NCBI RefSeq assembly: GCF_000024885.1
Contig: NC_013512.1
Span: forward strand, 1,860,001-1,924,000
DNA: 64,000 nt
DNA from: Sulfurospirillum deleyianum DSM 6946
GTDB taxonomy: Bacteria; Campylobacterota; Campylobacteria; Campylobacterales; Sulfurospirillaceae
Reading direction: 5' to 3'
Below are positions 25,550 through 35,136 of this stretch, in pieces. The notes beneath the pieces were generated by a model that was not told the origin of the DNA, did no database searches, and saw nothing but the letters and a program-made list of their open reading frames with translations. The position numbers were made by a program, and so were the translations under genes. Numbering within the stretch: the first letter of the stretch is position 1; the number at the start of each line of letters is the position of its first letter.

Positions 25550-27160
25550 ATGCTCGCAACCATTAAAAGTAAACTTTTACTACTGATTACGGTTCTTATC
25601 GTCTGTTTTGGGATTTTGGGGTATCAAATCATCAAAGCAAACAATGACGGAAAAATGGCAGCCATAAGGCTCTCACTCATCGGAAAAGCTGAAACACATT
25701 TGACGAGCTGTATGATGGAGCTACGAGGGTTTCAACTTCTGGCTAATCCCCAAAGATTAGAAGGATTTGATAGACACTACAAAACAACGCTCGATGCGTT
25801 AGAGGCTTTAAAACCCATTCTTAACTCTCAAAGCAATCAAGAAACACTTTCTAAGCTTTCTACAGATGTGCAACAGTGGTATGCATTAAACAGCCCTCGC
25901 ACCACTCTACTCAAAAAATATGGCATCAAAGTCAGTGACCCTCTTTTTGCGCAAGAACACAAAGCAGATTATGAGACATTAATGCGTTTAACCAAAGAGT
26001 CTGCGCTGTTGTTTGATACAATGCTAAAAGATGCTCAGAGCTTAGAAGAAGGGGTGAGAGAAAAAAACTTTGAACGATTAGATACCAACAAATTTTGGGG
26101 TGAAGTTATTTTGGTACTGGCCTCTTTGTTTGCACTTGGACTCTGTGGTCTTATTATTCGCTCCATCAACTCCTCCATCGCAAAAACAAAAGCGGGTATC
26201 CAAACCATTCGTCACGAAAAAGCTTTACATGTAAAGATAGAAACAGGAAGTAAAGACGAGATGAATGACATTGCCCAGATGCAAAATCTTCTTTTAGAAG
26301 ATATTAAAAATGCGATGATAGAAGCCAAAAATAACGCTCACGAAAATGCCTCTGTTGCGGAAGAACTTTCAAGCACCAGCTTACAAATCGGAAAACGTGC
26401 AGAAGAAGAGGCAAGTATTGTTCAAGAGACATCGCATGAAGCGCAAGGTATTGCTCATGAAATTATCCAAACCAACAACGATGTGCAAACCGTTAAAGAG
26501 GTGACAACCTCAGCGCAAAATAGCTTACTCAAAGCGCAATCCATTCTTCAAGAAACATTGATGCATTTGGATGAAACCGTTCGTATAGAAGCACAAATCA
26601 ATGATAAACTCAACCACCTCTCAAACGACGCAGAACAAGTTAAAAGTGTCCTTGATGTCATCGGTGACATTGCCGATCAAACCAACCTTCTCGCCCTCAA
26701 TGCCGCCATCGAAGCTGCACGAGCCGGTGAACACGGAAGAGGATTTGCTGTTGTAGCGGATGAAGTACGAAAACTAGCAGAGCGCACCCAAAAAAGCCTC
26801 GTTGAAACCAATGCAACGATTAATGTTATCGTTCAATCCATCGGCGACATTAGCGGTGAAATGAACCAAAATGCCCACCGTATCGAAACGCTCAGTACGT
26901 TTTCAAACAACGTCAACACACAAACCAGCGATGCCGTCTCCCTTCTAAGCGAAAGCGTCAATGCCACAGAGAGAGTCTCCATCAAATCCAAACAAAATGT
27001 TGAGCGTATTCAAAATGTCATCATTAAAAAGATTGAAACGATCAACAGCCTCTCAAGCTCCAATGCAAGAAGTGTAGAAGAAATTGCCTCAGCCGCAGAA
27101 CATCTAGCCCGTTTATCAGGCAATCTTAATACCACGCTCTCACACTTTAAAACCGCCTAA
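25550..27160 (+). CDS. Methyl-accepting chemotaxis protein
   Basis: A 536-aa chemoreceptor. TM1 (about 8-25), a helical periplasmic sensor of about 150 residues (four-helix-bundle type), TM2 (about 184-204), a HAMP-like linker, and a signalling hairpin with the universal tip [38 protein letters not shown] (given in parts in the family: [16 protein letters not shown] and [16 protein letters not shown]). There is no CheR-binding pentapeptide at the C-terminus. The start follows AGGAG. An exact palindrome at 26224-26235 is read as LHVK in the linker. It resembles the receptor at 32685. Ligand unknown. Confidence 0.93.
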   Translation: MLATIKSKLLLLITVLIVCFGILGYQIIKANNDGKMAAIRLSLIGKAETHLTSCMMELRGFQLLANPQRLEGFDRHYKTTLDALEALKPILNSQSNQETLSKLSTDVQQWYALNSPRTTLLKKYGIKVSDPLFAQEHKADYETLMRLTKESALLFDTMLKDAQSLEEGVREKNFERLDTNKFWGEVILVLASLFALGLCGLIIRSINSSIAKTKAGIQTIRHEKALHVKIETGSKDEMNDIAQMQNLLLEDIKNAMIEAKNNAHENASVAEELSSTSLQIGKRAEEEASIVQETSHEAQGIAHEIIQTNNDVQTVKEVTTSAQNSLLKAQSILQETLMHLDETVRIEAQINDKLNHLSNDAEQVKSVLDVIGDIADQTNLLALNAAIEAARAGEHGRGFAVVADEVRKLAERTQKSLVETNATINVIVQSIGDISGEMNQNAHRIETLSTFSNNVNTQTSDAVSLLSESVNATERVSIKSKQNVERIQNVIIKKIETINSLSSSNARSVEEIASAAEHLARLSGNLNTTLSHFKTA

Positions 27161-27174
27161 TCTTAATTTTTACA

Positions 27175-27200
27175 AGAGCACCATCAAAGGATGGTGCTCT
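27175..27200. terminator. Terminator between the chemoreceptor and the pst-linked gene
   Basis: A 10-bp perfect stem AGAGCACCAT / ATGGTGCTCT with a 6-nt loop. It lies between convergent genes and can serve both. A one-mismatch palindrome (27199-27210) overlaps its right edge. Confidence 0.75.
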
Positions 27201-27218
27201 TACATGTAAAAACCAAGC

Positions 27219-28142
27219 CTATTTTTTACGCAGAAAAAAAGCGATACCAAAGCCAATGAAAAAGCTTAGTCCTACAAAAAGGCTCAAAAGTAAGTACGAA
27301 ATTCCACTGTTACGAGTGGTTTTATCCAGATGGGTTTGTGTCAGTTGACTGAGTTCTGCGGCGTTATGCATCATACGAGGCACAATCTCATCAAAACAGA
27401 CTGCCAATGCCTTCTTTTGAGCTTCACTATTTTTCGCCACCGTCTCAAATCCTTCTGCATACAAAACAAAGGCTTCTTTAAACTGCTTAATGCGTTTTAA
27501 ACTCTCTTTATTGTCCACAACTACTTCGATTTTACTGGCATGTTTATCGACTTCACCTTTGAGTTCTCGTGCACGAATCAGCGAAAAAGAGTCATTGTGA
27601 AGGGCATACGAAGCGACAGAAATTTTATATTTTAAAATATTATCGAGCAAAGAGGCTGCGCTATTGCCACTCATGGGGTCATTGTCGTTAAAGGATTGAA
27701 AGAGAACTTTATGGGGAATTTCTTCAAGTAAGGCTGTGTATTTGGCAAAGATAGCACCTTCGATACCGTTATTTTGACGCTCCAAATCCATCACTTCTTT
27801 AGAGAGTTCTTCGTAATGTTTAAGGTCTTTTTTTAAGGCTTCAATCGCATGTAAAGCCTCTATGTCACGTTCCTCACCCAAAGTGTTCAGCACTAAAGAG
27901 AGCTGAGTAATTTCCTTATCAAGCGTCAATGCATAACTTTCATCGTGTCCTAAAACATACTCTTTTAAGTTCAAACGCACCTTAGCGATGCCAAGTTCCA
28001 CATCCCTAGCCCCAACGTCCAAAGCCGTTTGCGCCTTCAAGGAAGAGAACGTGGCAAAAAGGACGATTAAAAAGAGTGACAAAAAGCCTTGACGTACCAT
28101 AATCAAAAGATTCTTATCCTCTTTTACATGTAAAGATGTCAT
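27219..28142 (-). CDS. Membrane-anchored helical protein of unknown function, coupled to pstB
   Basis: I do not recognise this 307-aa protein. An N-terminal signal segment (MVRQGFLSLFLIVLFATFSSLKAQ), a long all-helical extracytoplasmic domain and a C-terminal membrane helix (about 280-302) with a basic RKK end suggest a periplasmic sensor-like domain tethered to the membrane, similar in build to chemoreceptor sensor regions. Its first ATG (28142) overlaps the pstB stop as TAATG, implying coupling; a second ATG at 28100 would start directly at the signal segment. The exact palindrome at 28123-28134 lies between the two starts. Its place at the end of pstSCAB suggests a phosphate-linked role. 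Confidence 0.6.
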   Translation of the reverse strand: MTSLHVKEDKNLLIMVRQGFLSLFLIVLFATFSSLKAQTALDVGARDVELGIAKVRLNLKEYVLGHDESYALTLDKEITQLSLVLNTLGEERDIEALHAIEALKKDLKHYEELSKEVMDLERQNNGIEGAIFAKYTALLEEIPHKVLFQSFNDNDPMSGNSAASLLDNILKYKISVASYALHNDSFSLIRARELKGEVDKHASKIEVVVDNKESLKRIKQFKEAFVLYAEGFETVAKNSEAQKKALAVCFDEIVPRMMHNAAELSQLTQTHLDKTTRNSGISYLLLSLFVGLSFFIGFGIAFFLRKK

Positions 28143-28963
28143 TATCCAAATCGACCCGTAATATAATCTTCCGTCTTCTTCTCTTTTGGATTAACAAAGA
28201 GTGTTTTTGCATCAGAGTATTCGATGAGATTACCCATGTGAAAAAACGCTGTATAATCCGCAATACGCGCGGCTTGTTGCATATTGTGTGTCACGATAAT
28301 GATGGTATAGTTTTTCTTCAAGTCCAACATCAAGTTCTCAATTTTCTCCGTAGAGATGGGATCAAGTGCGCTGGTTGGCTCATCCATCAAAATGACATCA
28401 GGCTCAACCGCAATGGCACGAGCGATACACAAACGCTGTTGTTGTCCGCCTGAGAGTGCCGTTCCTGGATCTTTAAGCTTGTCTTTGACTTCATCCCAAA
28501 GGTTAGCCCCTCTTAAAGCCCGCTCCACCAACTCATCACACTCTTTGCCTTTTTTGACAATATCATGCATAATGGGTGCATAAGCGATATTTTCATAAAT
28601 GCTTTTTGGAAAAGGATTGGGTTGTTGAAAAACCATGCCTACACGTTTTCGAACCGCAACCACATCAATCTCTTTATCGTAAATATCATGTCCATCCACC
28701 CCAATATACCCCTCAACCCGACAACTCTGCACTAAGTCGTTCATACGGTTGATACAGCGTAAAAAGGTCGATTTTCCACACCCACTCGGTCCAATCAAAG
28801 CCGTGATTTTTTTGGTATAAATATCCATATTAATAGAATTGAGCGCTTGTTTTTCGCCATAAAAAAGATTGAGATTTTTCACTTGCACCTTAATACTCTC
28901 TTGCGTACTATCTTGCTCTTGTGCATGAAGGGCATGCTGAATAAATCCATTTTCCATTGTCAT
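28142..28963 (-). CDS. pstB: Phosphate ABC transporter ATP-binding protein
   Basis: ATPase of the high-affinity phosphate importer and part of the PhoR-inhibiting complex. Walker [10 protein letters not shown], the signature [14 protein letters not shown], Walker [14 protein letters not shown] and the switch His ([13 protein letters not shown]) are all present. I prefer the ATG at 28963 (273 aa), which overlaps the pstA stop as TAATG and has AAAGGA 7 nt before it; an ATG at 28969 is too close to that site. Confidence 0.96.
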   Translation of the reverse strand: MTMENGFIQHALHAQEQDSTQESIKVQVKNLNLFYGEKQALNSINMDIYTKKITALIGPSGCGKSTFLRCINRMNDLVQSCRVEGYIGVDGHDIYDKEIDVVAVRKRVGMVFQQPNPFPKSIYENIAYAPIMHDIVKKGKECDELVERALRGANLWDEVKDKLKDPGTALSGGQQQRLCIARAIAVEPDVILMDEPTSALDPISTEKIENLMLDLKKNYTIIIVTHNMQQAARIADYTAFFHMGNLIEYSDAKTLFVNPKEKKTEDYITGRFG

Positions 28964-30132
28964 TACCATTTCCTTTCAAATTTTCTTCGTAAATAAACCG
29001 CTACCGCATTGAGCGATAAAAGAACCACTAAAAGCACAATAATACCAGCCGCCGTTCGCTCCAAATAGGCTTTCTCAGGCATTCCAGCCCATGTAAAAAT
29101 CTGTGCAGGAAGCACGGTGGAGGCATCGGTGATGCTGGTTGCGGCATCAGGAACAAACGCTATCATGCCCACAATAATCAACGGTGCGGTTTCACCCAAA
29201 GCATGGGCAATGGAGATAATTGAGCCTGTCATAATGCCAGGCATCGCAAGAGGTAGCACATGGTCACGCACAATTTGCCATTTGGTCAGTCCAAGTCCAA
29301 AGCCTGCTTGACGAATAGAGCTAGGAACAGACTTAAGAGCCGCTTTGGAACTCACAATAATCACAGGCAAACACATCAACGCCAAAGTCATACCACCGAC
29401 CAATGGAGAACTTCTAGGCACCCCAAAAAAGTTAATAAAAATCGCCAAACCTAAAAGTCCAAATAAAATCGAAGGAATCGCCGCTAGGTTGTTAATATTC
29501 ACCTCAATAATCTGTGTAAAACGGTTATCAGGAGCAAACTCTTCAAGATAAATCGCCGTCATCACGCCAATAGGAAACGCAATCGCCATCGTGACAATGA
29601 CCGTTAGAACCGTTCCCACAATCGAAGCGTAAATCCCTGAGTTTTCAGGAATCTTCGAATCCCCTGTGGTCATAAAAATGGTGTTAAACTTTCGCTCTAC
29701 TTTTCCCTCAGCACGTAGTTCATCCACATAAGCACGTTCGCTCTCTTTTGTTCTTGACTCTTTACCCTTCACGTACTGGTCAACCTCTGAATTTGCCAGT
29801 ACCCATAGTATTTGCGTCGTATTCATCCATGAAGGATTTTCTTTAATGAGATTTGGCAAATCCCTAAGCCACGCACGACTAGCAATTTTAAGGTTTTTAC
29901 CCTTGAGCGCCCCATAAGGATTTTGAGCCACTTCTTCATTAATCTCCACTTCCATCTGAATATACGTCTGCGTAAAAGCTGGATACCCAGCACGTACGAT
30001 ATCTGTCAAAAAGAAGACTAAAAAAGAGATAGAAAAGACAATCGCTAAAATCGTTAAGCTTTTAAAAAGCGCTGCTTTTTGGTTACGCTTTTTAATCTGA
30101 GGAATATAAAAATAGTTTTTATCGTTTGGCAT
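28963..30132 (-). CDS. pstA: Phosphate ABC transporter permease PstA
   Basis: Inner-membrane permease of the Pst importer. It is 389 aa, about 90 longer than E. coli PstA. The extra length is a periplasmic-side insert after the first membrane helix (about residues 50-170, ending [12 protein letters not shown]). The permease core with the EAA-type loop [40 protein letters not shown] (read in parts) is intact. It is 9 nt downstream of pstC. Confidence 0.94.
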   Translation of the reverse strand: MPNDKNYFYIPQIKKRNQKAALFKSLTILAIVFSISFLVFFLTDIVRAGYPAFTQTYIQMEVEINEEVAQNPYGALKGKNLKIASRAWLRDLPNLIKENPSWMNTTQILWVLANSEVDQYVKGKESRTKESERAYVDELRAEGKVERKFNTIFMTTGDSKIPENSGIYASIVGTVLTVIVTMAIAFPIGVMTAIYLEEFAPDNRFTQIIEVNINNLAAIPSILFGLLGLAIFINFFGVPRSSPLVGGMTLALMCLPVIIVSSKAALKSVPSSIRQAGFGLGLTKWQIVRDHVLPLAMPGIMTGSIISIAHALGETAPLIIVGMIAFVPDAATSITDASTVLPAQIFTWAGMPEKAYLERTAAGIIVLLVVLLSLNAVAVYLRRKFERKW

Positions 30133-30141
30133 GACGTCCCT

Positions 30142-31398
30142 TTAGAGTGTTGAAACTTTGTATTTTCTATGAAAACTACGGATGGTACTCACCGAAATAA
30201 TATTAATCACCAGCGTCACCACAAAAAGCACCAAACCTAAAGCAAAGGCAGAGAGCGTCAGTGGGTTGTTAAACTCTTGATCGCCTGTGAGTGCTTCCAC
30301 AATTTTTACCGTCACGGTAGTCATATCTTCCAAAGGATTAAGAGTAAGATTTGGGCGAAGACCTGCTGCCATAACCACAATCATCGTCTCTCCGAGTGCT
30401 CGTGAAACAGCAAGTAACATCGAAGCAATAATGCCAGGCATCGCAGAAGGAAGCACGACAAAACGAATCGTCTCTGCTTGATTCATTCCTAGCGCATACG
30501 CACCATTGCGCATACTTTGAGGTACCGAGCTAATCACATCATCCGAGAGAGAAGAGATAAAAGGAATAATCATAATTCCCATTACAATACCACTTGAGAG
30601 GGCATTTTGATACTGCGCTTCAAGTCCAACCAAATTACACACTTTCACGACAAAAGGCGCAACCGTCAGTGCCGCAAAAAAGCCGTACACAACGGTAGGA
30701 ATTCCCGCTAAAATCTCTAAAAAAGGTTTCACCTGCGCTCTAACTTTTGAGCTGGCATACTCTGACATAAAAATAGCCGACATTAACCCAATAGGAATCG
30801 CCACCATCATCGCAATCACAGTAATGTAAAAGGTTCCAGCAAAAATAGGCACAGCGCCAAATTTTGCCTCCGCAGCACCTGCGTCTGCCCTTCCAGCTCC
30901 CTCTAAAAACGCCGTATCTGGCGCCCATTCTAAACCAAACAAGAAGTTAAAAAAGCTCTGCATCTTAAAAAATTGCAAGGCTTCAAAAATAATGGAGAGC
31001 AAAATACCAAAGGTCGTCAAGACGGAAACTAACGAAGCCGTAATCAGCAACCCTTTAATCAAATCTTCCACCAAATCTCTGGCTTTTGTTGTTGCTTTGA
31101 CATTTTTGATTAAGAAAACTAAACTCAGCGCACCCACACCCAAAGACGCTGCAATGAGCATAGGAAAAGGAATGGCATGAAAGCCAAAAAGGTATAAAAA
31201 TACTCCACAAACTCCAACCATGATGATAGGAAGCCCCGTGTAAAGCGCACTAAACCAACCATACTGGTCAGGTTGAGAATGCATTTTAATACCTTGCGAG
31301 CGCATCGCAATCGCCTTTTGTCTGCCTAAAATATATCCTAAAAACATCAATGGGAAAAGCCCACCAAAAAAGATAAGATAGAGTGTTTGTGTACTCAC
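30142..31398 (-). CDS. pstC: Phosphate ABC transporter permease PstC
   Basis: Second permease of the Pst importer, 418 aa against about 320 in E. coli, with two or three additional N-terminal membrane helices. The binding-protein-dependent transport motif is visible as NGAYALGMNQAETIRFVVLPSAMPGI, followed by SRALGETMIVVMAAG. It is separated from pstS by a terminator-like attenuator, so permease levels are expected to be below those of the binding protein. Confidence 0.94.
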   Translation of the reverse strand: MSTQTLYLIFFGGLFPLMFLGYILGRQKAIAMRSQGIKMHSQPDQYGWFSALYTGLPIIMVGVCGVFLYLFGFHAIPFPMLIAASLGVGALSLVFLIKNVKATTKARDLVEDLIKGLLITASLVSVLTTFGILLSIIFEALQFFKMQSFFNFLFGLEWAPDTAFLEGAGRADAGAAEAKFGAVPIFAGTFYITVIAMMVAIPIGLMSAIFMSEYASSKVRAQVKPFLEILAGIPTVVYGFFAALTVAPFVVKVCNLVGLEAQYQNALSSGIVMGIMIIPFISSLSDDVISSVPQSMRNGAYALGMNQAETIRFVVLPSAMPGIIASMLLAVSRALGETMIVVMAAGLRPNLTLNPLEDMTTVTVKIVEALTGDQEFNNPLTLSAFALGLVLFVVTLVINIISVSTIRSFHRKYKVSTL

Positions 31399-31423
31399 CA
31401 GATTCCTTTAAAAAAAGTCTCAA

Positions 31424-31449
31424 AAAAAAAGGGGCAAAATGCCCCCTTG
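31424..31449 (-). terminator. Attenuator between pstS and pstC
   Basis: On the minus strand a GC-rich stem (GGGGCA-TTT-TGCCCC, outer AA/TT pairs, one bulged G) is followed by nine T residues. It lies 22 nt after the pstS stop and upstream of pstC, so it likely lets binding protein be made in excess of the membrane parts. Confidence 0.85.
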
Positions 31450-31453
31450 TTGC

Positions 31454-31465
31454 TTTACATGTAAA
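31454..31465. repeat. TTTACATGTAAA palindrome copy, intergenic
   Basis: Exact copy between the pstS stop codon (2 nt away) and the attenuator hairpin. Confidence 0.9.
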
Positions 31466-31467
31466 GA

Positions 31468-32508
31468 TTATGGAAGGATTGTATGTTTGTTAACCATTGC
31501 TTCAGTAAGTTTAGTTTTTGCTAAAACAGCCGCTTGAACTTTTTTAAGTTCATCTTCTGTCATAGGAACTAAACCAATGGTTTTTAACACACCTTTTTGA
31601 CCAATCATCTTCGCATCAACATAGAGTTTTAAGAACTCATCCATCCCTTTAACTTGCCCTCTATGAGAGTTTTTAGCATAGATATAAAGGCTTCTTGAAA
31701 TCGGGTATTTGCCACTGGAGATATTCTCTGAAGTCGGAGCGACACCATCGACATCTGCGCCGTTAATTTTATCGCCGTTCTCTTCTAGGAAGCTGTATCC
31801 AAAGATACCAAATGCACTTGTGTCTTTAGTGAGCTTTTGAACGATTAAGTTGTCGTTTTCACCTGCTGGAACAAATACGCCATCTTGACGAATCGCTTTG
31901 TATTTACCTTTTTTATCACCGTATGCATCAAGCTTTTTAGAAGCAGCTTCCATGACCATCTCATCAAAAGAGTCTCTCGTACCTGAAGTAGCAGGTGGTC
32001 CATAAACGGTAATTTTGCGATTTGGAAGTTTTGCGTCGATTTCATTCCATGTTTTATATGGGTTTTTAATCAAACTTTTGCCATCTTTGCTTGGAACTTC
32101 TTCTGCAAGGGCTAAGAAAAGATGCTCTTTGGTTAAAGAGATAGCACCATTAGTTTTAGATTGTGCAACAGCAATACCATCAAAACCAACCATCATCCCT
32201 GTAATATCCGTAACGCCATTTTCAGCACAGATTTTAAATTCAGAAGCTTTCATAGGACGTGATGCATTGGTAAAATCAGGAGTATCAAGTCCATTACCTG
32301 AACAAAAAATCTTCATTCCCCCACCTGTTCCAGTTGATTCAACAACAGGAGTTGGGTTGCCAGTTGTCGCTTTAAACTCTTCTGCCACATAGCTTGTAAA
32401 AGGATACACCGTAGAAGATCCAACAATTTTAATCTGATCTCTTGCATTCGCACCAACACTTAACGCAGCAACGCTTAAAAGCGCAATAGCGCTCATTTTT
32501 ATTGTCAT
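31468..32508 (-). CDS. pstS: Phosphate-binding periplasmic protein
   Basis: Periplasmic receptor of the Pst importer. I chose ATG 32508 (346 aa) because GGAG lies 6 nt before it; the longer reading from 32520 would start inside that site. The signal peptide is MTIKMSAIALLSVAALSVGANA. The phosphate-binding pattern is clear: IVGSSTVYPFT near the N-terminus, then TGTGGGMKIFCSG and GPPATSGTRDSFDEMVM. Three binding residues (Ser/Thr, the GTGGG loop, SGTRD) are thus present. Its promoter has a Pho-box-like element. Confidence 0.95.
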   Translation of the reverse strand: MTIKMSAIALLSVAALSVGANARDQIKIVGSSTVYPFTSYVAEEFKATTGNPTPVVESTGTGGGMKIFCSGNGLDTPDFTNASRPMKASEFKICAENGVTDITGMMVGFDGIAVAQSKTNGAISLTKEHLFLALAEEVPSKDGKSLIKNPYKTWNEIDAKLPNRKITVYGPPATSGTRDSFDEMVMEAASKKLDAYGDKKGKYKAIRQDGVFVPAGENDNLIVQKLTKDTSAFGIFGYSFLEENGDKINGADVDGVAPTSENISSGKYPISRSLYIYAKNSHRGQVKGMDEFLKLYVDAKMIGQKGVLKTIGLVPMTEDELKKVQAAVLAKTKLTEAMVNKHTILP

Positions 32509-32541
32509 GATACACTCCATTTAAGATTTTGTAACAGTGTC

Positions 32542-32576
32542 ATTGTAAAAAAAATTGGTTACAAGATGATTACACC
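32542..32576 (-). promoter_or_regulatory. pst promoter with Pho-box-like element
   Basis: On the coding strand, GGTGTAATCATCTTGTAACC (32557-32576; TGTAA-N6-TGTAA) is followed by 9 nt and then TACAAT (32542-32547). This matches the layout of PhoB-activated promoters, in which the box replaces the -35 and sits about 10 nt from the -10. Transcription would start near 32535, leaving a leader of about 27 nt. Confidence 0.7.
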
Positions 32577-32684
32577 ACACAAGCGCCAAATCTCACATTA
32601 AATCTCACGAGAAATCTTTTTCTATTATGTTAGAATGGCGGATGAAAATGTTTAAATATAAAATTAAAAATTAAGGGAGATTTT

Positions 32685-34286
32685 ATGTTAAAAACCATCC
32701 AATCCAAGCTTATTGTACTTTTTCTAATTATTTTAATGGGAATTGGAGGCTTAAGCTATCTGCTTATTTCCAACACCACCCGTGCTGAGATTGCTGTACA
32801 CAAAGTTCAAATTATTGAAAAAATCACCCGAGACACCGCAGAACTTTTGATGCACTCTCGTGGCTATCAAATCACCTTTGTACCTATGTTCATGGAAAAA
32901 TCCATCGAAGCAGAACGTACCCTTGCCAAACACCTTTTAGAACTCCAACCCTTACTAACCTCTAAAAGAGATATTGAACTCTTTAATGAAATCAAAACAG
33001 GGGTGGATGCCTTTGCAGAGTCCACACTTCCTCGTTTTGACCTCCTAACCAAATACAAAAAAGAGACCGAATCTAAAGATTTTTTAGCCACAGCTGATGG
33101 CAAAAGATTTACCGAACTGACCAACAAAGGACGCGATGGATTTATTATTATCTCTAAAAAAGGAGATGAACTCTCCAAAGCGATTGAAGCAGAAGAGAAA
33201 GCCTCTTTATCAAAAGCTCGTATTTTAGGTATCGTTGTTGCTCTCTTTGTGATTCTTATCACCAATATCTCCTTTTGGTTTGTCGCTTCAAACATCAAAA
33301 AATCATTAGCCAATGCCACCAAAGAGTGTCAATACATCGGTGAAACAAAAGACTTAACCCATACCATTCAGACCAACGGCGAAGATGAGATATCAATCAT
33401 GATGCAAACGGTTAATACCCTTCTCTCACAACTGCGCCATGCCATTGATGATGCCAAACGTACCGCCATGGAAAATGCTGCCGTAGCAGAAGAACTCTCC
33501 TCTACCTCACTTGAGATTGGTAGACGTACCGAAGAGAGTGACAAAGAGGTCGAACACACGCTGCATACCACACGCAACGTTGCGACGATTTTACATGTCA
33601 GTGAAGAGAACGCTCAAAATGCGGGAAACATTATGCAAAGTGTCTCCGAAGAACTTGATGTTGCCTCCAAAGAGGTTTTAGCCGTCTCTTCTGAGCTTCA
33701 AACCGTTGTTGTCAATGAAACCGACCTCTCCGCACGACTAGAACAACTCGATAAAGAGGTTGCGCAAGTGCAACAAGTCCTCTCTGTCATCTCAGATATT
33801 GCCGAGCAAACCAACCTTCTTGCCCTCAATGCCGCCATTGAAGCTGCCCGTGCGGGTGAGCATGGAAGAGGCTTTGCCGTCGTTGCAGATGAAGTACGAA
33901 AGTTGGCTGAGCGCACCCAAAAAAGTCTGGTAGAGAGCAATTCTACCGTTGCTGTTATCACCCAATCGGTCAATACCTCATCCGATTTAATGAAGAAAAA
34001 TGCCCAACACATTCAAGCCTTAGGCAGTAGAGCGGAGAAAACACAAGGACTTATGCTTCAAACTGTCCACAATATGAGTGAAACAGCGATGATTGCTCAA
34101 GGAGCGGCACAAGAAGCCAAAAAAGGAAGCCATGAAGCTAACGCCATGTTAGAACGTGTAGACACCATCCACAAACTCACCTCTACCAATGCACGCAGTG
34201 TTGAAGAAATAGCAGCAGCGGCTGAGCATCTCTCTAAACTCTCTTCCAATCTTAGCAACGCACTTTCAGTTTTTAAAACCGCTTAA
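32685..34286 (+). CDS. Methyl-accepting chemotaxis protein
   Basis: A 533-aa chemoreceptor of the same build as the one at 25550: TM1 (about 8-26), a helical sensor of about 160 residues, TM2 (about 184-203), HAMP-like linker and signalling hairpin with [18 protein letters not shown] and [16 protein letters not shown]. Sensor domains of the two differ, the tips are nearly identical. It is divergent from pstS, and the pst Pho-box-like element lies about 110 nt before its start. No C-terminal methylation-enzyme tether. Ligand unknown. Confidence 0.93.
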   Translation: MLKTIQSKLIVLFLIILMGIGGLSYLLISNTTRAEIAVHKVQIIEKITRDTAELLMHSRGYQITFVPMFMEKSIEAERTLAKHLLELQPLLTSKRDIELFNEIKTGVDAFAESTLPRFDLLTKYKKETESKDFLATADGKRFTELTNKGRDGFIIISKKGDELSKAIEAEEKASLSKARILGIVVALFVILITNISFWFVASNIKKSLANATKECQYIGETKDLTHTIQTNGEDEISIMMQTVNTLLSQLRHAIDDAKRTAMENAAVAEELSSTSLEIGRRTEESDKEVEHTLHTTRNVATILHVSEENAQNAGNIMQSVSEELDVASKEVLAVSSELQTVVVNETDLSARLEQLDKEVAQVQQVLSVISDIAEQTNLLALNAAIEAARAGEHGRGFAVVADEVRKLAERTQKSLVESNSTVAVITQSVNTSSDLMKKNAQHIQALGSRAEKTQGLMLQTVHNMSETAMIAQGAAQEAKKGSHEANAMLERVDTIHKLTSTNARSVEEIAAAAEHLSKLSSNLSNALSVFKTA

Positions 34287-34289
34287 TTC

Positions 34290-34301
34290 TTTACATGTAA
34301 A
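34290..34301. repeat. TTTACATGTAAA palindrome copy, intergenic
   Basis: Exact copy between the chemoreceptor stop and its terminator. Confidence 0.9.
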
Positions 34302-34306
34302 ACACT

Positions 34307-34340
34307 CTAAGGTCTTTTTGCTCTCGGTAAAAAGCCTTAG
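34307..34340 (+). terminator. Terminator after the second chemoreceptor
   Basis: Arms CTAAGG-(T)-CTTTTT (34307-34319) and AAAAAG-CCTTAG (34329-34340) pair over 12 bp with one bulged T around a 9-nt loop. Confidence 0.65.
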
Positions 34341-34376
34341 AACCTCCCATTCCACTACAACATTTCTTTTAACTTT

Positions 34377-34390
34377 AGAAATTAATTTCT
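34377..34390. promoter_or_regulatory. 14-bp palindrome upstream of the hyf operon
   Basis: AGAAATTAATTTCT is a perfect palindrome 107 nt before hyfA, in the only leader of the hydrogenase operon. It could be an operator. No other copy was noticed in the window, and no regulator gene is adjacent. The rest of the leader (34391-34497) shows repeated GGTATG/CATACC words but no clear promoter. Confidence 0.35.
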
Positions 34391-34497
34391 CATTTTAATA
34401 ACTTGCTATTTTCACGCTACCAATATAGGGTATGATTTCATTGTCTTTATAAAAAGTGTATTCTTTTTGAGCCATACCATACCGTAAAGGGTAGTCT

Positions 34498-35136
34498 ATG
34501 TCAAAAATTCATCAATTCGTTATTACCAATCCGCAAATGTGTATCGCCTGTAATGCATGTGTAAAAGCCTGCATTAAAAATGCATACGTACGGGGGAAAC
34601 TCTCCAAAAAAAGATTGGATGTGCTCTCCCTTGAGAGCGGTAAAATGCCCAACCAATGTCGCCAATGCGATGATGCTCCTTGTGCCAATGTATGCCCAAC
34701 AGGTGCGCTTCGTATCGCAAACTCCTGTGTGGAGCTTTGTGAGGAGATCTGTATTGGCTGTAAGCTCTGCACGATTGCCTGTCCTTATGGGGCGATTGTC
34801 ATTGATGCTGAGTTTCCTCCATCCATTCAATCCGAAGTCGAAACACACTTAGAAGCAGGCTGTATCAGTGGACTAAAAAGCATTGCCATTAAATGTGACA
34901 TGTGTAAAGGTCTTGAAAGTGGTCCTGCATGCGTGAGTGTGTGTCCAACGGGGGCTTTGGTCTTTGTAGACCCCATCACAGCAGAATGTAAATTTGGTAA
35001 AAAAGTCAAAGGCGATTTAGCCCCTTTCTTAAAAGCTATTCTACCTGATGTCACATTTAGCAACATTCCAGAGCCTGTACTCAAAAAGCCTAAAGAGACA
35101 CCATCTTCACCCCAAACCACCACAGAGGAGTCCTAA
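34498..35136 (+). CDS. hyfA: Hydrogenase-4-type iron-sulfur electron-transfer subunit
   Basis: A 212-aa polyferredoxin of the HyfA/HycB type that links an electron donor to the membrane hydrogenase. Four [4Fe-4S] sites can be read: CIACNACVKACIK, CRQCDDAPCANVCPTGAL, CIGCKLCTIACPYGAI and CDMCKGLESGPACVSVCPTGAL. First gene of an eleven-gene operon with small gaps or overlaps throughout. In E. coli this subunit contacts formate dehydrogenase H; no such gene is present here, so the electron donor may differ, for example a reduced ferredoxin. Confidence 0.9.
   Translation: MSKIHQFVITNPQMCIACNACVKACIKNAYVRGKLSKKRLDVLSLESGKMPNQCRQCDDAPCANVCPTGALRIANSCVELCEEICIGCKLCTIACPYGAIVIDAEFPPSIQSEVETHLEAGCISGLKSIAIKCDMCKGLESGPACVSVCPTGALVFVDPITAECKFGKKVKGDLAPFLKAILPDVTFSNIPEPVLKKPKETPSSPQTTTEES

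Noticed and set aside
33698-34012. Ser/Ala-rich frame opposite the second chemoreceptor
   Set aside because: Low-complexity shadow of the conserved signalling domain.
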